DNA of 64,000 bases, from NCBI GenBank assembly GCA_949316235.1, contig OX438757.1, positions 10,720,657 to 10,784,656 on the forward strand. The letters are read 5' to 3'. This document shows, piece after piece, positions 35,365-46,227 of this stretch. The position numbers and the translations under genes were made by a program. The number at the start of each line of letters is the position of its first letter. Positions within the stretch are counted from its first letter, which is position 1. The notes beneath the pieces are model-generated. The model searched no databases, had not been told where the DNA came from, and was given only the letters and a program-made list of their open reading frames with translations. The stretch is from Oegoconia quadripuncta. Lineage: Eukaryota > Arthropoda > Insecta > Lepidoptera > Autostichidae.

Positions 35365-38184
35365 GAAACGTAACTTACGAAACTACCTATAATGGGACAT
35401 TTTCCACTTATACATAGTAAATGATTTCCGAAAATAAAAAAAAAGAGATGAAACACTAGTATAACGTATAGTGAAACCACATTTATGGACATGTTATTAC
35501 AGTACACGGAGATCCGATATACCGGTTTGGTTTTGATGCGAATGTGACGCATGTAAACATGTGAAAATCGGCATGGTTTGTGGCTTCACTTCGATCGTAC
35601 GCTGCTCTTTTTTTCTTGATGTTAACCATTTGATGTACAACTGTTTAAAATTAGCTTATGCACTGTAAACTACGTTCCTAGTAATTTATGGTTCCGTACC
35701 TAAAATAGGAACCTAATAATGTGTGACTTCGTTTCATTTGTTGTTATTATTTTAGGTCACATCATAGTATTTCTCTGCAACTAATATATTTTTTATGGCA
35801 CAATGATATAACAAGTTTATGGGTACCTTTCACAGCGTTTTTTAAAAAGGGAGATAAATACCTACCAAGGTCAAAAGCGAAAGAAATAATCTATTTTCTT
35901 GAAAATTATTATCTGTTTGCAAGTAAGAAATTAAAATTTTTCCAGCTGATAATCTTACACATAAATTCATTTATTATTTTGACATAGACTTTATGAATAA
36001 TTATCATAAAATATAGTATTAAAAAGAAATATGGCCCTGGAACAGGCTTATACTGTAATATGTTTTAACTGGGACAGTGTGGGGAAATCCGAAACCATGT
36101 GAGACTGTATATCTATTTTATATAAAAAAAAAACAATTATGGCATAGGTATTTTTATGGTTAAGCGCGAGTTGTCCATTAAAATTAATCAAATCGGCAAA
36201 ATATTTTATGGTAATCGACTCAGATTCATTTAAAGCAACATTTCATGGTATCAGAGAAAAATATCAGAACAGTAGAACAGAACAGTAGAAGTTGGTCAAA
36301 TTTAATAAAAAGTTTATTATGTGCCAGACATTTTGGTAAATATTTACTACTTTGCGAAGTAAAAGTATTTTTTGTGTGCATCATCATCAGCAACAGCCTT
36401 ACGTTTCTACTACTGGGGCACAATCTCCATGTTTCGTGGGTATAGGAATAATAATAAAAATCGTAATCATTAATTTGAAAGATTATATTTAAGGATAACA
36501 TAAAGGATAATGTTTTATTTGTGCGAAACTTCCTCATAAATTCAATATTTATCCGACTTGTCTACAAAAAGAAGAAAAGTAGTTTAGAAAGTTCCGCTAC
36601 ACGTAAAACGTACCTAATAGCATCTTAATGTATAAAAATTGTATTTTCTTTTTAATTGAACGTATTGAGAACGCTGAATAATTTAGTTTTTATTGTACAT
36701 ATTATATAAAATATGAGTTAGAAACGCAAATGGTTTATGTTAGAGTACTTTCGTATAATCTTGGCCATTTATACTTGTATAATAAATAACTATAAATTCA
36801 AAATTTATAAAACCCCCGAAAAATACACACGTTCGAAGGGTTAACCGATTTTCATGAAAGATGTTTGCCCGGTTTAGCCTTCAATATAAAATAAAATCGC
36901 ACCCAAACCGAACCACATATTATTACTGAGACACTTCCGGACAAAGACACACACACGCGTATTTTAGGGGTTTAAAAATGGCACCCCGCGTATTTTTTCG
37001 TTAGGCTATTGAGCATTGTATATTACTGAAACGTCGTTACTCTAAATTTAAATTAATGATATAAGTAAACTGAATTACATTTAAGAAGCATACATTTAGG
37101 TACTTAAGTATTTTTCAAACTAAACAATGAAAAAATAAATGGTGTGTTAAACCTACAAGAGATGCAATTTTAATAAAACTTCCCGTAACCGGACCTATGC
37201 CTATATATAACATGTAGCTGTGAAGGTGTATTCCTAGCTAGTATAGTAGTATGCTAAAGCAATATGTGCCTATGTCAAGGTACAAAAAATTGTTTGTGAG
37301 AACAAACACTTGTTTCTTTTTGCAATATTTTGAAAAAATGTAAGGCCAACAACGATACTGTGACTGCAAATAATTATAAAAAAGGCAAAGTGCGTGTCCT
37401 GTCACGTGTCTACTGCACAACGTTGCGCAGTTTAACGAACGCTGTCCTTCCGAGTTAGATTCTTCCCTAATCTACAACTTCTAGAATGGATTTTATAATT
37501 TTTGAAATTACAATTACTAAATAACTTTTCATTATACCTATTTAATACCACATGAGACTCAAACGATACCAAGAACAATCAAGACACTTGTAACAATACC
37601 TTATCGCATTTTACCATGTTTTAACGTAAATGAAAATTTAGTAAACCCCTTAAGTGTAATAATATCATCGGCGACTGAAGCGATTTCCATCGAACATGGC
37701 CAGAGAGAACCATTCTGCAAAACCCATCGGTCCAAAATGTGACCTGATACCTACCACTTTTTGCCTCTTATCACGAGTTGCTATCCTTCGTTATTAAAAT
37801 ATCCCCATTTCAGATAATATTTTACCCTTAAAGAAATTTCGAGCATTAGAAGGTGAGCCAAACGAACGAACCTTGTTTCTGAAATGTACAGTTATATTAA
37901 AAAAAACTTTACAACGTTGATATAAGGAATTAGATATTTTGTGAGACTACGTGCTTATTGCAAAACAATGTATTTTATCTGCTATTGGTGTCTTCTGGGA
38001 GTTCCGAGACCAAAACTTAGATCACTTGTACAATACCAAGGTTGATAAACAGTAAAAGCAACATTTTAGGAACGTAACATGCAACGTTTCAAGAAGGGTC
38101 TCCTTAGGTCAGACATATAGGTAATAATTATACAAGCTCCCCATTTAGCAGACTGACTTTTGAACTACCTACCTACTTATTTAT
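35365..38184. other. Gene-poor stretch
   Basis: AT-rich, no supported exon. About 36808-37000 ('acccccgaaaaatacacacgttcgaaggg' onward) looks like a decayed dispersed repeat. A CAG/ATG-rich LINE-tail-like phrase lies near 36380-36430. Confidence 0.4.
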
Positions 38185-38490
38185 AAATATTTTGTATTGT
38201 AAGATAAATTATGATTTGTATTTTTACATTTAATAAATACTTAATAAAAATTGTAGTGCCAGATTCGCGTTTTATTTCTAACAAGTTTGGAACTCGCTTG
38301 CTTGTAAGTCCTCACCCACGCTCACTGAAAAAAAACCCTAAAATATTTTGTATTGTAAGATAAATTATGATTTGTATTTTTTACATTTAATAAATACTTA
38401 ATAAAAAATGTAGTGCCAGTTTCGCGTTTTATTTTTAAAAAGTTTGGAACTCGCTTGCTTGTCAGCCCTCGCCCACACTGAAAAAACCGC
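38185..38490. repeat. Tandem duplication, 156-bp unit, about 2 copies
   Basis: 'aaatattttgtattgtaagataaattatg' starts at 38185 and again at 38341. The copies match through 'agtttggaactcgcttgcttgt' and 'cccacactgaaaaaa' with a few changes. Confidence 0.85.
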
Positions 38491-38756
38491 CTTAGGACTA
38501 GATGATCCGTGTAAGTGTAAATATTTAGTTATTTATATTAGGGGACATGCTAGCCACTACTGGTATGTAATGAAATTAATAGAAAATCGAAACAAAACAC
38601 CTTTGTTGCCCTGGGTCCTACCAGTAGTAAACCTCGGTTAAAAAAAATCCCGCAGATCTACCAAGCGATCCAGTAGTACCACGAGAAGTTTTTTTACCCG
38701 TTATACACTAACATTTTTAATAATTTAGGACTTTAGGTATACATAATTGTATAATA

Positions 38757-38962
38757 CCACGATTGGTGTGGTGGACGGTGACCCTGTCAGCGAAACCAAC
38801 GGTTGTAGGTTCGAATCCCTCGAAGGGTAAATGTTTGTGATGAATACGAATTCCCGAGTTATGGATGTTTACATAAATATTTAGTTATCCGGTATACATA
38901 GTACAAACTTTGCTTAGTTTGGGACTAGGTGATTGGTGTGAGTGTCCGAAATATTTATTTAT
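38757..38962 (+). repeat. tRNA-derived SINE, family 1 (composite copy)
   Basis: CGATTGGTGTGGTGGACGGT head, B box GGTTCGAATCCC, family tail with a short internal deletion ('gaatacgaattcccgag'). It is followed by the same spacer of about 100 bp and family-2 SINE as at 2373-2960. Confidence 0.85.
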
Positions 38963-39045
38963 TACAATATATACCTAGTACAGTTACTACTGTGACTACA
39001 TGCTGGAATGTTTTTACTAAGGTGACCATAACTAGGGTAACCTAG

Positions 39046-39122
39046 GGTATGACGACCTGTTTGGTGGTTAGAAACTCTGACCACGGGGCATAAGTTTGTA
39101 TGATGAATACGCATGGTAGGTA
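39046..39122 (+). repeat. Family-2 SINE, left part (split by transposon)
   Basis: GACCTGTTTGGTGGTTAGAA head with an internal deletion that removes the B box, then 'ggggcataagtttgtatgatgaatacg'. It ends in TA at 39121-39122, the left target duplication of the element at 39123-49969. The right part resumes at 49970. Confidence 0.8.
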
Positions 39123-39735
39123 GGGGAGAGTCGGGTAGCCTCGACCACATAAATAAAACTCATGATATCTTGAAAATCAACGGAAATAAACATTTATTTT
39201 TTAAATGTAACTTAAACTGAACATATCTCTTATAATATTTATTAAGTAACAAACCGATAGTCTCATTCATTATCTTAGCTTAAATCAAGTCTCAAAAGCA
39301 GTCTTCAACATTTGTTAAAATAATTTTTGGAGGGTAACCCCGGACATAGAATTACTGATGACCAAATCGTTCTTTAGCCTTGCATACGTCACAATAATAG
39401 TAAGCCTGCGATGGATCAATATCTACACAGGCTTCGTGTGCCCAGTCCTTGCATCTATGACACTGTATCCAATCTTCCTCGAACGTTTCTCCACAAATGA
39501 TGCATTCTGTTTCATGGTCTCTTTCTAGCTGTGTCAAGCTTTGAATATTCTTCTGTGTTTTCATTTTATTAATTGTCGCCTTTTTTTTATTCGTTGTAGT
39601 TTTAGTTTTGGTCAGCGGCATCAGGCGATTATCGAGGTCTTTGACATTGTTATATAATTGCAGTGATTGATCTTCTGTGAAGGTATATTTATATCTCCCT
39701 AGTTTTGGCTTTAACTGTGCTTCTTGTCCACTACC

Positions 39736-39931
39736 TGTTACATATTAAACATGCAACGGAACGCACCCTGCGCGCCCTTTTGTCTGTCAAGTGTCAAAGT
39801 CTGTCTTGTCTATATAGGTTAGGTTGTTGTCGAAATAACCTAATTGTGTTAGTTGTGTTCTAATAAACGTAATTCTTAATTATCCCCGGTTTTTCATTGC
39901 TCTCCAGTCATAACAACGTAAAGTTGTGACA
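39736..39931 (+). repeat. 5' LTR
   Basis: 196 bp, TG...CA ends. Contains a TATA-like CTATATAGG near 39810 and AATAAA near 39862, so promoter and poly(A) signal lie in the expected order. Confidence 0.93.
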
Positions 39932-39933
39932 AC

Positions 39934-39943
39934 TGGCGACGAG
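39934..39943 (+). promoter_or_regulatory. Candidate primer binding site
   Basis: TGGCGACGAG begins two bases after the 5' LTR. TGG at the start pairs with the CCA end of a tRNA, and the CGAC-type continuation is common in insect elements. The primer tRNA was not identified. Confidence 0.55.
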
Positions 39944-39965
39944 ATTTATAATTAAATGGAAAGCA

Positions 39966-42900
39966 ATGGACGGGGACGGCGACAATCGTGTTAACATTGG
40001 TGCGGACGACGCTGAGGCCCAGAGGGGCAATGGTGATGTCCAGGTGGTACAAGTGATGGCACCAGTGGCGGCGGCCCTTCATATGCCAAGTTTTGAGGCA
40101 GCGAAGTGCACCTGGAAGGTATACTCACAAGTATTTTTGAGTAAGATGAAAGTTCATGATATTGAAGAAGGTAAATGGTCTCAGTACCTATTAACATTTA
40201 TTGGCTTTCAATTGGTCACGCTTTTGAGCGAATTATGTTATCCAGAAGCTATTGAGGATAAAAATTATAATGAGTTGTCAAGGCTCATTGAGCAACAATT
40301 GGAACCTGAGCCATCAGAAATTGCTGAAACCTTTAAATTTATGAAACGTGTACAAGGTGATAAAGAGAGTATTGTGGAGTATGTGGCAGCTTTAAAGAAA
40401 TTGGCTCAAACTTGCAACTTTGGAATACATTTAGAGCGAGCCCTCAGGGACAAGTTTGTGCATGGTCTTAAAAATCAAAGCATTATAAAAAAATTATTCA
40501 CAGAGAAAGAGCTCACTTTTAATAAAGCAGTTTCATTTGCACGCACAATGGAACTGGCTGACATGGAATCAAAAATGGTAGTTGGTCAACCATCTACTTC
40601 AGAAGAAGTCAATGCTATTTATAATAAGCCACAACGTGTTCCTGCTAACATTATCTGTTATTGTTGTGGACGGCCAGGGCATTCAAAACTAAAATGTAAT
40701 TTTAAGGATGCGACCTGTCATAATTGTAAAAAACAAGGTCATTTACAAACAGTATGCAAGTATAAAAGTAATAAGACGCAAGGCTCTGCAAAGATGACAA
40801 CTAAGAAAAAGATAAAGGAAGTTGCAGTTGCTGATCGTGATAGTGAAAGTGAAGGTGAAAATGAAAGTTTTTCTGTGTTGAATATTTTATTTGAAAATAA
40901 TGAAGAAAAATATGAATGTAACAATGTAAGTAAATTGGAGAAAACGATAACAAAGGTAGAAGAAAAGAGGCCTGAACCATGGTATGTGAAATTAAATATT
41001 GATAATACAAACATTAACTTTGAAATTGATTGTGGTTCAGATGTGACATTAATGCCTTATAGTATGGCCAAGAAATATCTACCCCAGTTGCAACTAAATA
41101 AAACAAAAGTAAATCTAAAGGCTTTTGGTGGAAATAAAATTGAAGTATTAGGTAAAGCAAAAGTTTATGTTAAAGATGATACCGGTAGATATTTTCTGGC
41201 CCCATTAATTGTGATAAAAGAAGGTAATAAAGCATTATTAGGGAGAGACTGGCTTAATGTAATAAAAATTAACTGGCCACTTGCCCATAAAAATGTTAAA
41301 ATAAGTGAGGGGTCTAGCGTCAAGTTGGTTGAGTCAAATAATGGCAATTTAATAAAATTACAGGCTTTATTGAACCAATATAACCACCTGTTCTCTGGAA
41401 CAGCAGGGGAAATAAGAGGTCAGCCAGGAAAATTAAAAATTAAACCTGATGTTAAACCCATTATTTGTAAGCCACGTCGAGTACCCTATGCACAAGAAAA
41501 TATGATTAAGTCTGAATTGGACAAACTTGTAGAACAGGGTAAAATGATCAAATTGAATAATAGCGATGAGGTGACCTGGGCTACTCCTATAGTCCCAGTA
41601 ATAAAAAGTCCTACTAATATAAGGATTTGTGGAGATTACAAGGTGACCATCAATCCTCACCTTGAATTTTCCCAACATCCAATACCAGTCATTGAGGACA
41701 TATTTGCTAAATTGTGTAATGATCATAAGCCTAAGAAAATATTTAGCAAAATTGACATCCGTAAAGCTTATATGAATCGTCGAATGGACTTGGAGTCTCA
41801 ACAACTTCTTACGTTGACAACTCCTTGGGGTTATTATCGTCCAACTTATATGATGTTTGGTATCTCACCAGCACCATTGGATTGGCAAAAATTTATGGAT
41901 GACAATTTTAAAATGCCAGATGTTTATTGTTATTTGGATGATGTTCTTGTAGCTTCAGATTGTTATGCTACTCATATTAAGACTTTAGAGGCAGTTTTAA
42001 ATAAATTAAATGATTTGAATATTAAAATAAACAAAGAGAAAACTATTTTTATGGCAAATGAGCTACAATATTGTGGTCATGTAATTAACAGTAAAGGTAT
42101 TAGCAAGACTCCAGAACATGTAAAGGCTATCCTGGAAGCACCAGAACCTAAAAATGTAAAAGAACTACGCAGTTTTTTGGGAACCATTAATTTTTATAAC
42201 AAATTTTTGGAAAATGCCGCCGAGCATTTGCATGACTTATATCGATTATTACATAAAAGTGCCAAATGGATATGGTCTGATGATCATACTAGAGCTTTTG
42301 ATTGGGCTAAGCAAGCTATTGCTTCTGAGCAAATATTAACACACTATAATCCTAAGTTGAAATTAGTTCTTAGTTGTGATGCATCTAAGTATGGTCTAGG
42401 GGCATGTTTAGCTCATGAATTTCCAGACCCAGATGATAAAAAGAAAACAATAGAGAAGCCTATTGCATTTGCAAGTCGTACCTTAACTGAAACCGAATCC
42501 AAGTATTCACAGATTGATAAAGAAGCTCTCTCTATTATCTGGGCAGTTAAAAAGTTTGATCTCTATTTAAAAGGCAATTCATTTATTCTAGTTACAGATC
42601 ATAAACCGTTAGTGTCATTGTTTCACCCCAATAAGGCGTTAGGCACCATCTATGCAGATAGAATGGCTAGATGGGCATTGATACTTAGTAATTACAATTA
42701 CACAATTAAATATAGAAGTTCTCATCTTAATGCCAGCGCCGATTTTCCATCAAGATTGCCATTGCCGATTAGTGAAAATGATGAAGTAGATTCAGATGAT
42801 AATATTCCATTTGTTAACAGTATAATTTTGGAATCACCCCCAGTTACTCAATCAGAAATAGCTTCAGCCACACAAAAGGACAAAATTCTCAGTAAAATTT

Positions 42901-44072
42901 ATTGCTATGTAGAACAAGGTTGGCCTAATAAAATTAATCCTGAATTTTCTTCTTATAAAGGCAAAGAGTTAGAATTACATACTGTTAATGGTTGTTTAAT
43001 ATGGCGAGGTAGAACGGTAATTCCTGACAAGTTAAGAGAGGCTCTTCTAACAGAATTACATTCAGGGCATTTAGGATCTTTGAAAATGAAAGCATTGGCC
43101 AAAAGTTATTTTTGGTGGCCAAATATAAGCAATGATATAGATAAAATTACTGATAATTGTAAAGGTTGCATTCAAATCAGAAACCGACCTACATCGAAAC
43201 CTTTACATAATTGGGAATGGCCTGGCAAACCATGGCAGCGTATTCATGCAGATTTTGCTGGCCCATTCATGGGTTTCATGTGGCTTATAATTATTGATGC
43301 TCATTCCAAATGGCCTGAAGTAATTAAAATGTCCAAAACAACTTCAGAATTAACTATTAAATGCTTGAGAAGTATTTTTGCCAGATTTGGGTTACCCGAA
43401 CAACTTGTCACAGACAATGGTCCTCAATGGACATCAGAAGTCTTTGCTACATTTTGTAAAAATAATAACATACGTCACACATTGACCGCACCTTATCACC
43501 CCGCTAGTAATGGGTTAGCAGAGAGAGGAGTTCAATCGTTTAAGAAAGCGCTTACATCTGCTAATTTTGATTGTAATGATGATTTAGATCGCAAATTATT
43601 GGCGTGGCTTCTTAGCTATAGATCAGCTCCCCACGCATCAACAGGCAAAACTCCCTCAGAGCTTATGTTAGGCAGGCAATTGCGAACTCGTCTGTCTCTT
43701 GCAAAACAGTCTATTATAATTCCAAGACAGTCTATTGTGACAACCAGTAAAAGTCCTAAACAATTTATGCCTGGAGAGAGGGTCCATGTAGCAATGTGGG
43801 ATGGATCACAGAGGTGGTTGGATGGAGAGGTATCAGAACCATTGGGTAATGTCATGTACAAAGTCATTACTAAAAAGGGTACTTTGACAAGAAATGTCAC
43901 ACAGTTATTACCTAATCATTCAGCGCGGTCAACGGCTCCCAGTCCTAATGTATCGCTTGGTTCAGATCAGTCAGCTGATAATACTTCACCCAAACTGACT
44001 CCTGCCAACACACCTGTTGAGCTTAGACGCAGCAGCAGAGTACCTAAACCTCGTACTATTTTAGATTTGTAA
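39966..44072 (+). CDS. Gag-Pol polyprotein of the Ty3/gypsy element
   Basis: 1368 aa in one frame, so gag and pol are fused with no frameshift. Order: gag; two CCHC knuckles (CYCCGRPGHSKLKC about 230, CHNCKKQGHLQTVC about 252); aspartic protease with FEIDCGSDVTL (about 350; DCGS where DTG/DSG is usual); RT with KIDIRKAY and YLDDVLV (about 656); RNase H with CDASKYGLGA (about 805) and TDHKPL; integrase with an HHCC zinc finger (HSGHLG..., CKGC, about 1032-1070), then a catalytic Asp in the HADFAGPF block, Asp in TDNGPQWTS and Glu in NGLAERGVQSF. The tail has GERVHVAMWD, typical of the integrase C-terminal fold; no chromodomain was recognised. Two knuckles, short LTRs and single-frame gag-pol suggest the mag-like lineage (inference). 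All key catalytic residues seen are present, so the copy may be active. Confidence 0.93.
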   Translation: MDGDGDNRVNIGADDAEAQRGNGDVQVVQVMAPVAAALHMPSFEAAKCTWKVYSQVFLSKMKVHDIEEGKWSQYLLTFIGFQLVTLLSELCYPEAIEDKNYNELSRLIEQQLEPEPSEIAETFKFMKRVQGDKESIVEYVAALKKLAQTCNFGIHLERALRDKFVHGLKNQSIIKKLFTEKELTFNKAVSFARTMELADMESKMVVGQPSTSEEVNAIYNKPQRVPANIICYCCGRPGHSKLKCNFKDATCHNCKKQGHLQTVCKYKSNKTQGSAKMTTKKKIKEVAVADRDSESEGENESFSVLNILFENNEEKYECNNVSKLEKTITKVEEKRPEPWYVKLNIDNTNINFEIDCGSDVTLMPYSMAKKYLPQLQLNKTKVNLKAFGGNKIEVLGKAKVYVKDDTGRYFLAPLIVIKEGNKALLGRDWLNVIKINWPLAHKNVKISEGSSVKLVESNNGNLIKLQALLNQYNHLFSGTAGEIRGQPGKLKIKPDVKPIICKPRRVPYAQENMIKSELDKLVEQGKMIKLNNSDEVTWATPIVPVIKSPTNIRICGDYKVTINPHLEFSQHPIPVIEDIFAKLCNDHKPKKIFSKIDIRKAYMNRRMDLESQQLLTLTTPWGYYRPTYMMFGISPAPLDWQKFMDDNFKMPDVYCYLDDVLVASDCYATHIKTLEAVLNKLNDLNIKINKEKTIFMANELQYCGHVINSKGISKTPEHVKAILEAPEPKNVKELRSFLGTINFYNKFLENAAEHLHDLYRLLHKSAKWIWSDDHTRAFDWAKQAIASEQILTHYNPKLKLVLSCDASKYGLGACLAHEFPDPDDKKKTIEKPIAFASRTLTETESKYSQIDKEALSIIWAVKKFDLYLKGNSFILVTDHKPLVSLFHPNKALGTIYADRMARWALILSNYNYTIKYRSSHLNASADFPSRLPLPISENDEVDSDDNIPFVNSIILESPPVTQSEIASATQKDKILSKIYCYVEQGWPNKINPEFSSYKGKELELHTVNGCLIWRGRTVIPDKLREALLTELHSGHLGSLKMKALAKSYFWWPNISNDIDKITDNCKGCIQIRNRPTSKPLHNWEWPGKPWQRIHADFAGPFMGFMWLIIIDAHSKWPEVIKMSKTTSELTIKCLRSIFARFGLPEQLVTDNGPQWTSEVFATFCKNNNIRHTLTAPYHPASNGLAERGVQSFKKALTSANFDCNDDLDRKLLAWLLSYRSAPHASTGKTPSELMLGRQLRTRLSLAKQSIIIPRQSIVTTSKSPKQFMPGERVHVAMWDGSQRWLDGEVSEPLGNVMYKVITKKGTLTRNVTQLLPNHSARSTAPSPNVSLGSDQSADNTSPKLTPANTPVELRRSSRVPKPRTILDL

Positions 44073-44098
44073 TTGTTCATTATTTGTAATGTAAAATT

Positions 44099-44111
44099 AA
44101 GAGGGAAGGAG
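44099..44111 (+). promoter_or_regulatory. Polypurine tract
   Basis: AAGAGGGAAGGAG abuts the 3' LTR at 44112, the place where plus-strand DNA synthesis is primed in LTR elements. Confidence 0.85.
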
Positions 44112-44307
44112 TGTTACATATTAAACATGCAACGGAACGCACCCTGCGCGCCCTTTTGTCTGTCAAGTGTCAAAGTCTGTCTTGTCTATATAGGTTAGGT
44201 TGTTGTCGAAATAACCTAATTGTGTTAGTTGTGTTCTAATAAACGTAATTCTTAATTATCCCCGGTTTTTCATTGCTCTCCAGTCATAACAACGTAAAGT
44301 TGTGACA
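44112..44307 (+). repeat. 3' LTR
   Basis: 196 bp, indistinguishable by eye from the 5' LTR, followed by the CTACC target duplication. Confidence 0.93.
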
Positions 44308-44818
44308 CTACCGATAGCTTTTATCCGATCCTGGAGGGTGCTTCTTGGCACGTCATATCTCTCAGCTGCTTCTCTCACCGACATCTTCTTTTCCTGTACA
44401 CATGTTATAGCTTATTTCATTTTATTTTCGTCCCAATTTCCTCTATCCGTAATCCTTCCTTTGAATTTTGGCATTATCTGCAAAAGACAATATTTTATAC
44501 ACTTGTCTCAACATTGCAACAAAAAAAGACTGTAACATAGAAATGGATGGATAAAACAGACATTTTAAAACTACCACGGTTCTTAATTTCACTATGCAAT
44601 ACATGAAATAAAACATTTCGTCATAAATGAAATGTCCGGGGTTACCCGACAAAAAAGTGTCCGATTGTACCCGACCGCCTCGATCCTATGTTTTTATTTA
44701 TATCGGCATATCAATAAAATCAACGTCAAGTATTTACCTAATTTGTTAACTATAATAACTACCCTTACATAATTAGTGCAAGTTTTACATAACAATAAAA
44801 CTTGTATTATTTAGCAGA

Positions 44819-44984
44819 GACGATGCATAGCATCGGTGGGAGAATGCGTCATACTTCCCTTCCCGTTTCAGCTAATCACCGTGTTACTTGTACAGCCAAT
44901 CCGGTGCGTTTTCATGTTTCCTAGATTCGGTCCCAGGTGGCGCGCGACACGACGGCTGGCCGGCGTACCAAGCGCTCCTCATAG
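44819..44984. repeat. DIRS left inverted terminal repeat
   Basis: ACGATGCATAGCATCGGTGG onward to 'gcgctcctcatag'. The complement lies at 49475-49647. This copy lacks about 8 bases (a 'cagtcaaa'-type segment) present in the right one. Confidence 0.85.
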
Positions 44985-45011
44985 AAGTCTCTCACCAGGA
45001 GCCCTTATTGG

Positions 45012-45103
45012 GATGCTATGCATCGTCTCTGCTAAATAATACAAGTTTTATTGTTATGTAAAACTTGCACTATTATTCGGCATGTGACGATGCATAGCAT
45101 CGG
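45012..45103. repeat. DIRS internal complementary region (circle junction)
   Basis: 45012-45072 is the complement of the left edge 44775-44835, and 45070-45103 is the complement of the right edge 49631-49664. The two meet at ACT (45069-45072 area). Short flanking arms CACCAGGAG (about 44995) and CTCCTGGTG (about 45122) add a further inverted repeat around it. Confidence 0.85.
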
Positions 45104-45286
45104 TGAGAGAAGTGTTTATTGACTCCTGGTGACCGCTGCGACGCTATGTGACTATAATTACCTGTAGGCACCATGTAGGTAACAAAATATAATATTGCAT
45201 TCAAAAAAAAAAATTAATTAAATAAAATCAGAGAGATTGAAGATAAGAACTTTTAGAGGATTGTATTTATTAATAGAAAACAAGGA

Positions 45287-46227
45287 TCACACTGATTCAA
45301 AGTTATGTACTAAATTGTTAGACTGAAATGGAACTGATCGGCCTATATTTTGCCTACAGTAAAATTGTGCAAAGGTATTCTCTTTACGCCAATTACCATA
45401 CGAAAGAATATCTTCGATAGGTAAATTATCATACCAACTCAGAGACGCTACGGCAGAGCGCACACTTCCGGAGGAAGCCCTGATCCCAGCTTCCCGCAAA
45501 ATAGTCTTTACCCAACTACCAATAATAGTACGCGAGGCGGCCTGAGGGGTGCCTCTTATTGTAACGAACAAGGCGCTGCAACACTCTGGCGTACGTCTCT
45601 ATTCACCAAGCTCTATGACTTTTCTAATCCAGAAGACAGGGCAAACATTGGAATTAGTGTGCTGTATTAATTTCCAACCCGATTTCGAATTCCGAAAACG
45701 GGGAGTAAAATTATGTGTGTACCCGCATCCGAGAAATGATCAGTTGAAATTTTCAAAAGAGTGAGATCGTGGACACGTCTGCCCGAAGCGAGAAGTAAAA
45801 TGCAAGCTAATCTACGCGAAGCCTCAAATAAATTTAATTTTTTTGGAGGATGTGCCTCTAGCCAGCTTATCAAATCGCTTGGATCCCAGATGGGGGGTTT
45901 TCCTGCTCTAGGTTTCTGAAGAGAAATTGCTTTTAGGATATGTTTAACGAGAAAATGAGAATTAAGTTCCTCGGCACTACTAGTTTGGCTAAATGATACA
46001 ACTACTGATTTATGAACAAGTATTGTCGAATAAGCTAATTTCTCTTCAAGAAACAAGTGCGCCAGAAACTTTGATAAAGTGGGTCCATCTGGGGATTTAA
46101 AATCAAACCTGTTACTAGCGCACCACTTTACCCAACGGGTCCAAGCTGGTTTGTAAGTCTTTAGAGTAGACTCCCTCCAACTTGATCTCAATAATGCTCT
46201 TTCTCTCTCCGACCAATCCTTAGTCAA
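45287..46227 (-). pseudogene. DIRS tyrosine recombinase, frameshifted
   Basis: The first part (46227 to about 45667) has an N-terminal SAM-like region (STLKTYKPAWTRWVKWC) and the first catalytic-Arg block LLASGRRVHDLTLL. The second part (45571-45287) has TPQAASRTIIGSWVK, GSVRSAVASLSW and the putative Tyr nucleophile in NTFAQFYCRQ. Homologous text continues between them in another frame (about 45700-45575) and contains an in-frame TAG. So one frame change plus one stop disable the gene. Its 5' end overlaps the RT-RNase H frame by 8 bases. Confidence 0.85.

Larger units (their letters stand above)
39736..44307 (+). mobile_element. Ty3/gypsy LTR retrotransposon, apparently intact
   Basis: 4572 bp. 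The 196-bp LTRs at both ends start TGTTACATAT and end GTTGTGACA. Flanked by a perfect 5-bp duplication CTACC (39731-39735 and 44308-44312). The two LTRs look identical by eye, and gag-pol has no stop, so insertion was recent. It interrupts the pogo-like remnant. No env-like frame follows pol. Confidence 0.95.
39352..44474 (-). pseudogene. Pogo transposase remnant: HTH_psq joined to PHD finger, DDE domain missing
   Basis: Minus-strand coding runs from ATG at 44474 to about 44308, is cut by the LTR retrotransposon, and resumes at 39735 to stop at 39352. The start reads MPKFKGRITDRGNWDENKMK, then an in-frame TAA, then KMSVREAAERYDVPRSTLQD, the HTH_psq domain that binds TIRs in pogo/jerky-type proteins. 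Past the insertion the frame is continuous through LGRYKYTFTEDQ and LDNRLMPLTK, then Lys/Thr-rich text and a PHD-like zinc finger CIICGETFEEDWIQCHRC, HEACV, CDVC. Intact relatives have a DDE/D catalytic domain of about 300 residues between these parts. Here it is absent even after both insertions are subtracted, so an internal deletion occurred first. Confidence 0.8.
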
